A stretch of 64,000 bases of DNA from Phycisphaerales bacterium (GCA_022843045.1 JALHOJ010000005.1:1-64000); one strand, 5' to 3'. Positions 35,686 to 44,780 are shown, counted from the first letter of the stretch. Numbers and translations: made by a program. The notes: generated by a model not told the origin, from the sequence alone.

Positions 35686-36729
35686 ATGCGGCACGTGGCT
35701 GGGTGGCGGCGAAACTCGAAGTTGGTGGCGGCGGTGGGCCTTGCGTTGGGCGTGGCGTGCGGCGCGATGCCGGACGTCGTCAGCGCGGCTCAAACCGCAA
35801 CGGCGGCAACACCAACGTCGAGCCTGACGCCAGGACTGGATGAGCGGCAGTGGGAGACGCTGCTGGGCGCTTTTGGCGGAAGCAAAGGGGTGTCGCGCCC
35901 AAGCCAGGACGCGGTCATGGGCTTTTCCTTGCCCAGCAGCGTGCAGGCGACGACCGTCAAGGAGATCGTGAAGCGGGGCGGGATGGAAGTGAAGGCTGGC
36001 GAGACGATCGTCAAGGGTGATGACGCAGAGGATCGCATCCTGCTGAAGTTGCAGGAAGAGCGCGTCGCCAAGCCGCTCGCGGTGGATCGGGCGAAGGCTG
36101 CGATGGAACTGTCGGAAGTTGAATACAACCGCGTGCGGGATGCGTTTGAGCGGGGCGGCTCGGGCACGCAGGAAGTGGATCGGGCGCGGCTGCAGGCTCA
36201 GGTTTCTCGCATCGACTGGGAACTGGCGGTCAGCAACGACTTGCAGGAGAAGATCCAGCTCGAGCGCCTGCAAGAGCGGGTGGTGCGGTACAACATCGTC
36301 GCGCCGTTTGATGGCACGGTGGACCTGGTGAACGCGGACATCGGGCTGGTGGTGGGGGGGAATGAAAAGGTCGTGCGTGTGGTTGATGTCGATCCGTTGT
36401 GGGTCGATGTGCCCGTGCCGACCGCCGATCGCGCGACGTGGGAGCTCTCGGTGGGGGCGAAGGCGTGGGCACTGGCGAGCGTCGCGGGAGTGCCGCGGAT
36501 CGTCGAGGGGAAGGTGATCGAAGTCGCACCGACGGCAGACCCCGCAAGCCGCACGCGTCGCATTCGCGTGGAAGTGCCCAATCCGCCCTCCACGAGCGCG
36601 GCGGTTCCGCGTCTGCTCGCGGGTGAGGCGTTGTGGGTTCGCTTTACGCAGCCCGACGCGGCCCAATTGCCCGGCCTTGCGTCCGCGGATGCATCGAAGA
36701 AGGTTGCCGCGACGGAGGGCGCGAAGTGA
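35686..36729 (+). CDS. HlyD/RND-type periplasmic adaptor protein
   Basis: About 347 residues from ATG 35686 (35680 is possible). A long N-terminal signal or anchor ends near GAMPDVVSA. The rest is a membrane-fusion protein: the first lipoyl half with VKEIVKRGGMEVKAGETIV, a coiled-coil hairpin (LLKLQEERVAKPLAVDRAKAA...LQEKIQLERLQERVV), the second half RYNIVAPFDGTVDLVNADIGLVV and a beta-barrel segment. It would bridge inner- and outer-membrane parts of a transporter. It overlaps the next gene by 4 nt (GTGA), first of a four-gene export cluster. No ABC or RND pump is adjacent. Confidence 0.87.
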   Translation: MRHVAGWRRNSKLVAAVGLALGVACGAMPDVVSAAQTATAATPTSSLTPGLDERQWETLLGAFGGSKGVSRPSQDAVMGFSLPSSVQATTVKEIVKRGGMEVKAGETIVKGDDAEDRILLKLQEERVAKPLAVDRAKAAMELSEVEYNRVRDAFERGGSGTQEVDRARLQAQVSRIDWELAVSNDLQEKIQLERLQERVVRYNIVAPFDGTVDLVNADIGLVVGGNEKVVRVVDVDPLWVDVPVPTADRATWELSVGAKAWALASVAGVPRIVEGKVIEVAPTADPASRTRRIRVEVPNPPSTSAAVPRLLAGEALWVRFTQPDAAQLPGLASADASKKVAATEGAK

Positions 36730-38831
36730 TCGACGTCACCAACATCAAGAGTCCCGGGTGGCACCGCGTCGTTGCGGAGTTGTCTCAGCCGCTCCCGGAT
36801 GATCGAGTCTTCCTGCTGCGTCTGCTCTCGACGCTGGGCCTGGTCAGCAACGCCCGTCAGGGCGTGTTGTTCAGCGTGAGCGGTTCGCAGGAGCAGTCGT
36901 CGGTGGAAGTGAAGGCGGCGCAGGTCTGGCCGTTTGCCGCGGATGTGATCGATCCGACGGGCAAGCCGCTGCGCCCGCTTGAAGATCTGGTCGATCCGTC
37001 CAAGCTGGACGCGACCACGATCGAGCGCACCAAGGACGTGCATGGCGCGGCGCGCACGGTCGCGGTATCGCGGCAACTCCAGGTCTTCTCGCTCGATGAG
37101 GAGCAGATGTACACGGGCACGCAGTCACGCGGTTTTGTGATCGCGGCTCCGATCCCCAACGGGCTCTCGCACGAAACCTCGACGCGGCCGATCCAGCATG
37201 TGATCACACTGGTGGGCGAAACCACTTCGCGCCAGGCGCTGCAAAGCACGCTGGCGATGGTCGAGTTGCTGATCGGCTATGTGTTCACGCACGAGGCCCA
37301 GCAGGCGCTGCGCCGGACGCGACAGGGGACCGCCGCGCTTGATCTCGCGGGGCGCTTGATCGCATCCATCAACGCCACGGCGGGCTCGCAGCAGGGTTTC
37401 AGGGCCGCGGGGTTCCAACTCGTGAACGATCTGTGCCGCCAGTTGTCGCTGGATCGCGCCGGCCTGGGCTGGGTGCCTGGTTCTCCGGCCCGCTGGCCCG
37501 GGCGCGGGCGCAGCGAGGAGCAACAGGCCGTGGGCTCGCGCCGCGAGGCCTACAGCGTGCACCTCAAGGCCATCAGCGACACTGAGCACATCGATCGCCG
37601 CCTGGAAATGTGCCGGAAGATCGAAGCGGCGATGGAAGAGTGCCTGGATCAGGAACAGCCGGTGCTGTTCCCGGCTCCGCCCGCGACCGGGCAAGGCGCG
37701 GATCCCGCCCTGGCCCAGAGTGTGACACATGCGCATCGCGACCTCGCGCGGAACGATGCGCACCTGAAGGTCGCGAGCATTCCGCTCCGCGTGGTGGATG
37801 CGCGGGGCGAACGGATCGCCGGTGTGCTTCTGGTGGAAGCTGGCCAGAACGCCAAGCTCGACCCGGCGCTGGTGGAGTTGATTCAGGCGACGATGGACTT
37901 GGTCTCGCCCGTGCTCGCTGTGCGTGCCAGCGACGACCGCAACCTCGCCCTGCGGGCGTGGGACAGCTCCCTGCGAGCCGCGGCGTGGGTCGTGGGCCCC
38001 AAGCACACCGTCTGGAAGGTTGCGGGCATCGCCGCGATGATTGCGACGGCGGTGCTCTTCTTCGGCACGACCACGTATCGCGTGGGCGCGCCGATGAGCC
38101 TCAAGGCCCAGCAGCATCGGTTGCTCGCTTCGCCCGTGGCGGGCGTGCTCGAGAGCATCCCCGAAGAGATCAAGTCGGGCACGCGGGTGCAGAAGGGCCA
38201 AGTCCTCGCGCAGCTGGACGCCAAGGAGTTCCAACTGCAGGAGCTTGAGGCGCGGGCCCAGTTCGCTCAGTATGACAAGCAGGCCGATGACGCTTTGCGC
38301 AAGGGGGACAACGCCTCGGCGTCTCAGTCTCGTGCCCGCGCGGATCAAGCCCGCGCCCGCATGGAGCTCGCCGCGTTGAATGTGGATCGCGCGACGATTC
38401 GGTCGCCCATTGACGGCACGATCGTGAGCCCGGACATCCGCGAGCGCGTGGGATCGATGCTGAAGGCGGGCGATCCGATGATGGAAGTCGCGGACCTTGG
38501 CACGATGAAGATCGTCGCCAAAGTGGATGATCGCGACATCGGATACATCCAAGTCGGCCAGACCGGCGAGATCAGCCCCAAGGCCGATCCGAGCAAGACG
38601 GTCGCGTTCGTGGTCGATCAGATCGTGCCCTTGAGCCAGGCTGAGCAGGGCGTGAACGCGTTTGAGGTGCGAGCCTCTTTCGTCGCGCCGGAGCAGTTGT
38701 CTGACCATGAGAAGCGCTGGCTGCTGCCGGGCCTTGAGGGCCAAGCCAAGTTCAACACTGAACGTCGTAGCTTCGCGTGGATCCTGTCACGCCGCATCGT
38801 GGATCAGATGCGGGTGTGGCTCTGGTGGTAG
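36726..38831 (+). CDS. GAF-domain/HlyD-like membrane fusion protein
   Basis: 701 residues from the GTG that overlaps the previous stop. The N-terminal 410 residues are cytosolic and GAF-like in their second part (FQLVNDLCRQLSLDRAGLGWVPG and LKVASIPLRVVDARGERIAGVLLVE). One transmembrane helix (about 430-452, VAGIAAMIATAVLFFGTTTY) follows. A periplasmic HlyD domain then has SPVAGVLESIPEEIKSGTRVQKGQVLAQLD, a short coiled coil, and ATIRSPIDGTIVSPDIRERVG. It couples a cytosolic sensor domain to a periplasmic adaptor, which suggests regulated export. This is an unusual fusion. It is translationally coupled to its neighbour. Confidence 0.85.
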   Translation: MIDVTNIKSPGWHRVVAELSQPLPDDRVFLLRLLSTLGLVSNARQGVLFSVSGSQEQSSVEVKAAQVWPFAADVIDPTGKPLRPLEDLVDPSKLDATTIERTKDVHGAARTVAVSRQLQVFSLDEEQMYTGTQSRGFVIAAPIPNGLSHETSTRPIQHVITLVGETTSRQALQSTLAMVELLIGYVFTHEAQQALRRTRQGTAALDLAGRLIASINATAGSQQGFRAAGFQLVNDLCRQLSLDRAGLGWVPGSPARWPGRGRSEEQQAVGSRREAYSVHLKAISDTEHIDRRLEMCRKIEAAMEECLDQEQPVLFPAPPATGQGADPALAQSVTHAHRDLARNDAHLKVASIPLRVVDARGERIAGVLLVEAGQNAKLDPALVELIQATMDLVSPVLAVRASDDRNLALRAWDSSLRAAAWVVGPKHTVWKVAGIAAMIATAVLFFGTTTYRVGAPMSLKAQQHRLLASPVAGVLESIPEEIKSGTRVQKGQVLAQLDAKEFQLQELEARAQFAQYDKQADDALRKGDNASASQSRARADQARARMELAALNVDRATIRSPIDGTIVSPDIRERVGSMLKAGDPMMEVADLGTMKIVAKVDDRDIGYIQVGQTGEISPKADPSKTVAFVVDQIVPLSQAEQGVNAFEVRASFVAPEQLSDHEKRWLLPGLEGQAKFNTERRSFAWILSRRIVDQMRVWLWW

Positions 38832-38951
38832 GAAGCAGGGACGGAGTGACGAAGCGACGCAGAGACGAAGTGCGTCAGAGTCGAATCTCCCGAAGTTCAT
38901 GATTCCAACCCGCTTCGTCTCTCTGTCTGTTCGTTTCTTCGTCTCTTCCCC
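38831..38951. repeat. Inverted repeat, GACGAAG-type arms, before the M50 gene
   Basis: Left arm 38831-38874 (units such as GACGAAGCGACGCAGAGACG) is imperfectly complementary to 38911-38951 (units such as TTCGTCTC). It starts at the stop codon of the GAF/HlyD gene and ends at the base before the next ATG, so the ribosome site of the downstream gene lies within it. Inside a tandem gene pair it may modulate, rather than end, transcription. Confidence 0.65.
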
Positions 38952-41129
38952 ATGTCCGAACGCCACACATTCTCGCCCTTCTGGCATCGCGTGCGGGCCC
39001 TCAAGCCGCGATTGCGGCCGCACGTGCAGATCACCCGGCAGCGATTCCAGGGCGGACGCTGGCACGTGGCGCACGATCCGTCGTCTAACGCGTTTTATCG
39101 TCTCTCGCCCGTGCAGCATGAGTTTGTCGGCCTGCTCGACGGCTCTCGCACCGTGGACGAAGTCTGGCAGCTCAACCTGGCGCGATATGGCGACGATGCG
39201 CTCACGCAGAACGATGTCATTCAGGTCTTGAGCCAGCTGTACGGCGGCAACCTGCTGCAGGCCGACGTCACGCCCGAGACTGACCAACTGCTCACCCGCG
39301 GGCGTGAACGCTTCAAGAAGAAGGCGCTGGGCCAGGCCATCGGCCTGATGTACTTCCGTGTGCCCTTGTTCAATCCGGATCGGATGCTCGCCGCGACCGA
39401 GCCGATCCTCCGCCCCGTGCTCAACCGCTACGGGCTAATCATGTGGCTCGTCTTGGTGTTCGCCGCGCTCACGGCGCTGATCCCGCATTGGAAGGCTCTG
39501 ACGGGCACCTTCGAGGCCGCGATCGCTCCCAGCAACTGGATCTTCATCGGGATCTCGTTCGTCGTGCTCAAGCTTTGGCACGAGTTCGGGCACGGCGTAC
39601 TCACCAAGCGATTTGGCGGGCAAGTCCCCGTCTTTGGCGCGATGATGCTGGTGATGCTGCCCTCGCCGTTCGTCGACTGCACCAGCGCGTGGAGCTTCCG
39701 CAGCAAGTGGCAGCGCGTGCTGGTCGCCTCGGGCGGGATGATGTTCGAACTCTTCGCGGCGGCGATCGCGGCGTTTGTGTGGATCGCCACCCGAGACAAC
39801 CCGGGCGTGGTACACCAGCTCGCGTACAACGCGATGCTCACGGCGAGCGTGAGCACTGTGATCTTCAATGCCAATCCGCTCATGCGGTTTGACGGGTACT
39901 TCATACTGAGCGACATCATCGGCGTGCCCAACTTGATGCAGCGTTCGATGAACATGCTCAAGTTCCTGTTCCAGAAGCACGTCTATCGCATCGACCAGCC
40001 GCAGCCGCCCACGGGCGATGCGCGCGAGGCGTTGATCCTGCTGGTGTACGGGATTCTGGCTCTCGCCTATCGCGTCTTCATCTTCATCACGATCACGCTG
40101 TATGTGCTGGGCAAGTTCTTTGGGCTTGGGCTGGTTCTGGCGGTGTGGACCGGCGCGATGTGGTTTATTCTGCCCATCGGCCAACTCGTCCACTGGCTCG
40201 CGACGCACGGCCAACTCACGCACAAGCGCGGCAAAGCCGTCTTTGCAACTCTGGCGATGGCGGCGATCGGCCTGCTGGTGCTGGGCGCGGTGCGGTTCCC
40301 TGATCATCGCCGGGCGACGGGCGTGGTCGAAAGCCAGAAGTCGGCCCAGTTGTACGCGGGCGTGCCAGGATTCATCGATCAGGTACACGTCCGCCCGGGC
40401 CAGCGGGTCCGGGCCGGACAGCCGGTGGTCACGCTCCAGAACCTGGAACTGCAAGCTCAGCTCAAGTTGTCGCAGGGCCAGCTTGACGAAGCCATCGCCC
40501 GCGAGCTGCAAGCGGCGTCGCGCTCGCCCGCGGAGGAGATCATCGCCCGCGAGTTCGTCACGACCATGCGCAAGTCGCGGGACGTTGCCCAGGAGAAGGT
40601 TGACAAGCTGGTCGTGAAGGCACCCTTCGACGGCGTGGTGGTGCTGGGCAGCGCGCTCGACCGCGTGGGCGCGTTGGTGCCAGACAGCACGCCCCTGTGC
40701 GAAGTGATCGACGATCGCGACCTCCGCGTCTCGGCGTCGCTGTCGCAGACCGAGGCGGACTGGCTCGCGTCGATGTCTCCCGAGCGGTACAAGGTCGAGA
40801 TGCGCCGTGCGTCACGCGTCCACGACGTGATCGAAGGTGCGCCGACTCGCATCCCGGTCATCGCGCGCAAGGACGTTCCGCACGATGCGCTGCTGTTCCA
40901 GGGCGGCGGGACCATCGCCAGCCAGCAGGGAGCGGACGGCCGACCGGAGCCGACCAATCGCGTCTTCAACGCGCACTTTGTCGCAAAGGCTGACGAGGGC
41001 GAAGCGGTTCGCGTGGTGGGCCTGCCGGGCGAGCGCGTGATGCTGCGATTCACACTGCCCAGCCGGCCGCTGCTGTCGCAGTGGTTGGATCGGCTGGAGA
41101 AGGCGCTGCAGGGACGAGCGAAGGTGTAA
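38952..41129 (+). CDS. PqqD-like/site-2 protease (M50)/HlyD fusion protein
   Basis: The 725-residue protein has three parts. Residues about 25-105 resemble the PqqD/RiPP recognition fold (VQITRQRFQGGRWHVAHDP, FYRLSPVQHEFVGLLDGSRT). A multi-pass M50 metalloprotease follows, with zinc ligands H210 and H214 in HEFGH and D314 in NPLMRFDGYF; further helices run to about residue 440. The last 280 residues are a HlyD-like adaptor (GVPGFIDQVHVRPGQRVRAGQPV, APFDGVVVL). All three active-site elements are intact. It may recognise, cleave and pass on a leader-bearing peptide or protein. The substrate is not in the window. Confidence 0.88.
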   Translation: MSERHTFSPFWHRVRALKPRLRPHVQITRQRFQGGRWHVAHDPSSNAFYRLSPVQHEFVGLLDGSRTVDEVWQLNLARYGDDALTQNDVIQVLSQLYGGNLLQADVTPETDQLLTRGRERFKKKALGQAIGLMYFRVPLFNPDRMLAATEPILRPVLNRYGLIMWLVLVFAALTALIPHWKALTGTFEAAIAPSNWIFIGISFVVLKLWHEFGHGVLTKRFGGQVPVFGAMMLVMLPSPFVDCTSAWSFRSKWQRVLVASGGMMFELFAAAIAAFVWIATRDNPGVVHQLAYNAMLTASVSTVIFNANPLMRFDGYFILSDIIGVPNLMQRSMNMLKFLFQKHVYRIDQPQPPTGDAREALILLVYGILALAYRVFIFITITLYVLGKFFGLGLVLAVWTGAMWFILPIGQLVHWLATHGQLTHKRGKAVFATLAMAAIGLLVLGAVRFPDHRRATGVVESQKSAQLYAGVPGFIDQVHVRPGQRVRAGQPVVTLQNLELQAQLKLSQGQLDEAIARELQAASRSPAEEIIAREFVTTMRKSRDVAQEKVDKLVVKAPFDGVVVLGSALDRVGALVPDSTPLCEVIDDRDLRVSASLSQTEADWLASMSPERYKVEMRRASRVHDVIEGAPTRIPVIARKDVPHDALLFQGGGTIASQQGADGRPEPTNRVFNAHFVAKADEGEAVRVVGLPGERVMLRFTLPSRPLLSQWLDRLEKALQGRAKV

Positions 41130-41142
41130 ACGCAAGGAAGCT

Positions 41143-41192
41143 CGGTTTCAGCACAGAGACACAGAGATCAGGAGGAAGAGGAGAAGAGAGAA
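41143..41192. repeat. Solo arm of the TTTCAGCACAGAGAC repeat
   Basis: 41146-41184 agrees with the left arm at 33852-33890 at 38 of 39 positions. The right side of the gap instead has a TTTTCG-based pyrimidine repeat (41280-41307) just before the next ATG. It looks like a mixed or half element. Confidence 0.7.
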
Positions 41193-41309
41193 CGGCGGGC
41201 GGAGAGAAGCTTCAACGTTGGCCTCACAACGAACGCCTGGGCCCCACCTGCCCGCACGATCCTCCAAGTCCTATTTGATGCTTTTCGTTTTTCGCTTTTC
41301 GTTTTTCCC

Positions 41310-43352
41310 ATGTCCGCATACCCGATCACCAACTACGCCGCCCTCTACGAGTCCTTGCGGACGCGTCGGCTCAAGCCGATTGCGCCCAAGAACCTCGACA
41401 CGGTGGCGGTGCGGGCCCGCGTCACGCTGGATCGCGCGCGGCTGCGGTCCAAGGACCTGTTCGTGCGGGCCCACACGATCGCCGATCGCAACAAGCAGAC
41501 CAAGTCGATGTCCGACGCGGTGCTCAACCAGGCGGTGGATGACATCCGCGAGGTCTTCGTCCGGCGGCGGCAACAGCGCGAGCATGTGGATCAGGCTCTC
41601 GCCCTGATCCGCGAGGTCGCGCGGCGTGAAACCGGTGAAGAACCGTTCCCTGTGCAGCTCATGGGCGCGCTGGCGATGTACCACGGGCGCGTGATTGAGA
41701 TGTTGACGGGCGAGGGCAAGACGCTGACTGCGAGTATCGCCGCGCCGCTGATCGCGTGGCACCATCGCAAGGTTCACGTGCTCACGGTGAACGACTACCT
41801 CGCACAGCGCGACGCCCAAAGCCGCGAGTGCATCTACAAGCGCTGCGGCGTGCGCGTCGGCGCGATCGTGCAGGAGACGCAGACCGACGATCGGTTCCAG
41901 ATCTACGCCCGCGAGATCGTGTACGGCACGCCCAAGCAGATCGTCGCCGATTGGCTGCGGGATCAGATTCGCCTGGGCCAGGCAAAGACGCCCTGGGTCG
42001 CGAGGACAATGCAGCAGTCGCTCGAAGCCGCGGGCGGCGTGCGATTTGGCGAAGGCCGGGGCATCCTGCCCATGGTCCCGGGCCTGCACGCGTGCATCGT
42101 CGACGAAGCCGACGCGGTGCTCATCGACGAAGGCGTCGTGCCCCTCATCATCGCTCGGGCGCGGCGCGAGGACGACATGGCGAGCGTGTACGCCGAGGCG
42201 TGCGAACTCGCCAAGAAGCTCGACGAGGGCAACGACTACGAGATGGACCTGGTGCTGCGCAAGGCGACTCTCAAGTTCCGTGGACAGCAGCGGCTTCGCC
42301 AGTTGTTTGCCGAGCATCTTGCGAGGGGCGGCCAGCCGCTGTTCAAGGCCACCCAGCGGGCCGAGGAACTGATCCGACAGGCCCTGGTCGCCAAGCACTG
42401 CTACATCCGAGGTCAACAGTACGAAATCGTCGATGGCAAGGTCATGATCGTGGACGAGTACACAGGCCGCTTCCTTGCTGACCGCAATTGGGAGCATGGC
42501 CTGCACCAGTCCGTCGAGGCCAAGGAAGGGGTCGAAGTCACCGCGGACCGCGAAACCCTCGCGCGCCTGAGCTTCCAGCGGTACTTTCGCAGCTATCCGT
42601 TCCTCTGCGGCATGACCGGCACCGCCGCTGACGCGACGGGCGAGATCGAAAGCACCTACAGCCGCCCGGTGATGGTGATTCCCACCAATCGTCCCTGCGT
42701 CCGTCAGGAGCTGCCCACCCGCGTCTTCCGCACCGCGCGCGACAAGTGGGCCGCCATCGCCGACGACATCGCCACCCGCAACGCCAAGGGCCAACCCGTC
42801 ATCGTCGGCTCTCGCTCCATCACCAGCAGCGAGCACGTCGCCCGCATGCTCACGCAGCGCGGCATCCCGCACCAGGTCCTCAACGCCAACTTCGACAAGG
42901 ACGAGGCCAACCTGATTGCGCAGGCCGGGCATGGCGGCACCAGCACCCGCTCCGCGAGCGTCACCGTCGCGACCAACATGGCAGGACGAGGCACCGACAT
43001 CAAGATTGACGAAGCCGCGCGTGCTGCGGGGGGGCTGCATGTGATGCTCACCGAGATGCACGGCGCCAAGCGGATCGACCGTCAGTTCATCGGGCGGGCC
43101 GGGCGCCAGGGCGACCCGGGCAGTTGCCAGATGTTTGTAAGCCTCGAGGATGAACTGATTCGCAAGTTCGCGAAGTGGGCCGGACGCATCGCGCGGGAGC
43201 GTTCGAGCGGCCCCGAAGTCTCGGGTGCACCTGGGGTGTTGGCCCTGTTCCGCTGGGCCCAGTCGCGCAACGAGGCGCACGATCGGCGCAACCGCAGCAG
43301 CGTGCTGCGCCAGGACGACTGGATCGACAAACACTTGCCGGGCATGGGATAA
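41310..43352 (+). CDS. SecA-like motor ATPase lacking the C-terminal domains
   Basis: The 680-residue protein is clearly SecA-related. NBD1 has Walker A TGEGKT (133-138), HVLTVNDYLAQRDAQ and Walker B-like IVDEADAVLIDE; the preprotein-binding region is short. NBD2 has YEIVDGKVMIVDEYTGR, GMTGTAADATGEIESTY, VATNMAGRGTDIKI and the IDRQFIGRAGRQGDPGS arginine finger. It ends within the scaffold helix (RNEAHDRRNRSSVLRQDD), so the helical wing, two-helix finger and C-terminal zinc linker of canonical SecA (about 840-900 residues) are missing. It is probably a paralogue devoted to the upstream export cluster. There is no obvious ribosome site; a T/C-rich tract precedes the ATG. Confidence 0.93.
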   Translation: MSAYPITNYAALYESLRTRRLKPIAPKNLDTVAVRARVTLDRARLRSKDLFVRAHTIADRNKQTKSMSDAVLNQAVDDIREVFVRRRQQREHVDQALALIREVARRETGEEPFPVQLMGALAMYHGRVIEMLTGEGKTLTASIAAPLIAWHHRKVHVLTVNDYLAQRDAQSRECIYKRCGVRVGAIVQETQTDDRFQIYAREIVYGTPKQIVADWLRDQIRLGQAKTPWVARTMQQSLEAAGGVRFGEGRGILPMVPGLHACIVDEADAVLIDEGVVPLIIARARREDDMASVYAEACELAKKLDEGNDYEMDLVLRKATLKFRGQQRLRQLFAEHLARGGQPLFKATQRAEELIRQALVAKHCYIRGQQYEIVDGKVMIVDEYTGRFLADRNWEHGLHQSVEAKEGVEVTADRETLARLSFQRYFRSYPFLCGMTGTAADATGEIESTYSRPVMVIPTNRPCVRQELPTRVFRTARDKWAAIADDIATRNAKGQPVIVGSRSITSSEHVARMLTQRGIPHQVLNANFDKDEANLIAQAGHGGTSTRSASVTVATNMAGRGTDIKIDEAARAAGGLHVMLTEMHGAKRIDRQFIGRAGRQGDPGSCQMFVSLEDELIRKFAKWAGRIARERSSGPEVSGAPGVLALFRWAQSRNEAHDRRNRSSVLRQDDWIDKHLPGMG

Positions 43353-43567
43353 CGGTTCATTGCAGCGAAGGATCGCGTGCACTTCGCGCCTCCAGCCCGA
43401 ACACCTTAACACAACTTTCACTTTCTGTTCGCCCAAACGCTGTGTAAAGCGGTTAAGATGCCGCCAAGATTGTGTTCAGAAGCCTCGTTTTACCGAGTTT
43501 CATGGACACGCTGGTGCTGGCTCTCGTTCTCCGCCGCGCGTTGCGGCTTGCGCACAGGACGCTTCTC

Positions 43568-44749
43568 ATGCAGCAACACTCCCTCGTCGGTCTGGTCGCC
43601 CTCATCACCCTCGCCGGCACCGCGCTGGCCCAGCAGCCCGAGCCCGCTCCCGCGGTCGCGGCTCCTGAAGCTTCGCTTGCCCTGGGCAGCGCGGGCAAGG
43701 ACGCCAAAGGCTTTTACCTGAAGGGCGGCGACTCGAGCCTGTACATCGGCGGCTTCATCCAGACCCGCTTCAGCCTCAACAGCCGCAACGACGTGGCGGA
43801 TCAGGACGAACTCACGACCGGCTTCTCGACCCGCCGGGCCCGGTTGGGCGCTCAGGGCGATCTCAACAAGCAACTGAGTTTCAAGGTTGAGGGTGACTTC
43901 ATTCCGGATGGCTTCAAGTTGCTGGATAGCTTCGGGCGCTGGACGTTCAGCGATACAACCCGCATGCGCTTCGGCCAGTTCAAGACCCCGCTGATGAAGG
44001 AAGACCTCATCAGTGACACGCAGCAACTCCTCGTCGAGCGCTCCGTGGGGACTTCGACGTTCCTGCAGGATCGCTCGCAGGGCATCGATCTGCAGTACGC
44101 CGACGGCAACCTCCGCCTCACCGGCGCGTTCACCGACGGCCTCAAGACCCTCAACACCAACTTCGACAGCTCGTCTGAAGCTGACTTTGGCCTGACGGGC
44201 CGGGCCGAGTGGAAGTGGGCGGGCGAGTGGAAGAACTTCGACGGATTCACCAGCTTCCAGGGCGGCAAGTACGCCGGGTATCTGGGCGGTGCGGTGCACT
44301 ACCAGGACGGCGGCGAAACTGGCGGCACCGCCGACCAGTCGGTGCTGCAGTACACCTTGGACAGCATGGCCAAGGGCGACGGCTGGAACCTGTTTGGCGC
44401 ATTCGTGGGTCGGCGGACTGAGCCGACGACGGGCGAATTTGATGACTTTGGCTTCCTGGTGCAGGGCGGATACATGGTCGCGGCCCAGTGGGAGCTCGCG
44501 GCCCGCTACAGCCTGACGATGCCCGACGACACCCGCGTGGATGGCGATGACTTCAGCGAAGTGACGCTGGGCGTGAACCACTTCATCCTGCCCGAGAGCC
44601 ACGCCGTGAAGCTGTCGATGGACGTGACCTACTGCATCGACGATCAGGCCGGCAGCAACAGCATCGTTCGCCCGAGCGCCGCCAACGCGTTCCTCGCGGC
44701 GCCCGACGATCAGATTTACGCCCGCATCCAGTTCCAGATCGTGTATTGA
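43568..44749 (+). CDS. OprO/OprP-like outer-membrane porin
   Basis: 393 residues from ATG 43568, chosen for ACAGGA upstream and for the signal peptide (SLVGLVALITLAGTALAQ). The mature part is a beta-barrel of the phosphate-selective porin O/P type: LYIGGFIQTRFSLNSRND, FSTRRARLGAQGDL, FKVEGDF, RFGQFKTPLMKEDLISD, RSQGIDLQYADG, and a terminal aromatic strand ending FQIVY. It has many alternating strands and few cysteines. It forms a trimeric channel in family relatives; anion selectivity cannot be asserted. It is 215 bp behind the SecA-like gene and could be separately transcribed. A strong terminator follows. Confidence 0.9.
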   Translation: MQQHSLVGLVALITLAGTALAQQPEPAPAVAAPEASLALGSAGKDAKGFYLKGGDSSLYIGGFIQTRFSLNSRNDVADQDELTTGFSTRRARLGAQGDLNKQLSFKVEGDFIPDGFKLLDSFGRWTFSDTTRMRFGQFKTPLMKEDLISDTQQLLVERSVGTSTFLQDRSQGIDLQYADGNLRLTGAFTDGLKTLNTNFDSSSEADFGLTGRAEWKWAGEWKNFDGFTSFQGGKYAGYLGGAVHYQDGGETGGTADQSVLQYTLDSMAKGDGWNLFGAFVGRRTEPTTGEFDDFGFLVQGGYMVAAQWELAARYSLTMPDDTRVDGDDFSEVTLGVNHFILPESHAVKLSMDVTYCIDDQAGSNSIVRPSAANAFLAAPDDQIYARIQFQIVY

Positions 44750-44780
44750 GCGACGCTCGGACACGACAACTCGACGCAAA

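Noticed and set aside
41280-41307. TTTTCG tract before the SecA-like gene as a terminator
   Set aside because: It ends right at the start codon and has no stem. It is more likely the remnant or partner of the repeat arm.
43472-43567. Upstream start for the porin
   Set aside because: It would place a non-signal segment before the true signal peptide; the ATG at 43568 has ACAGGA at a good distance.
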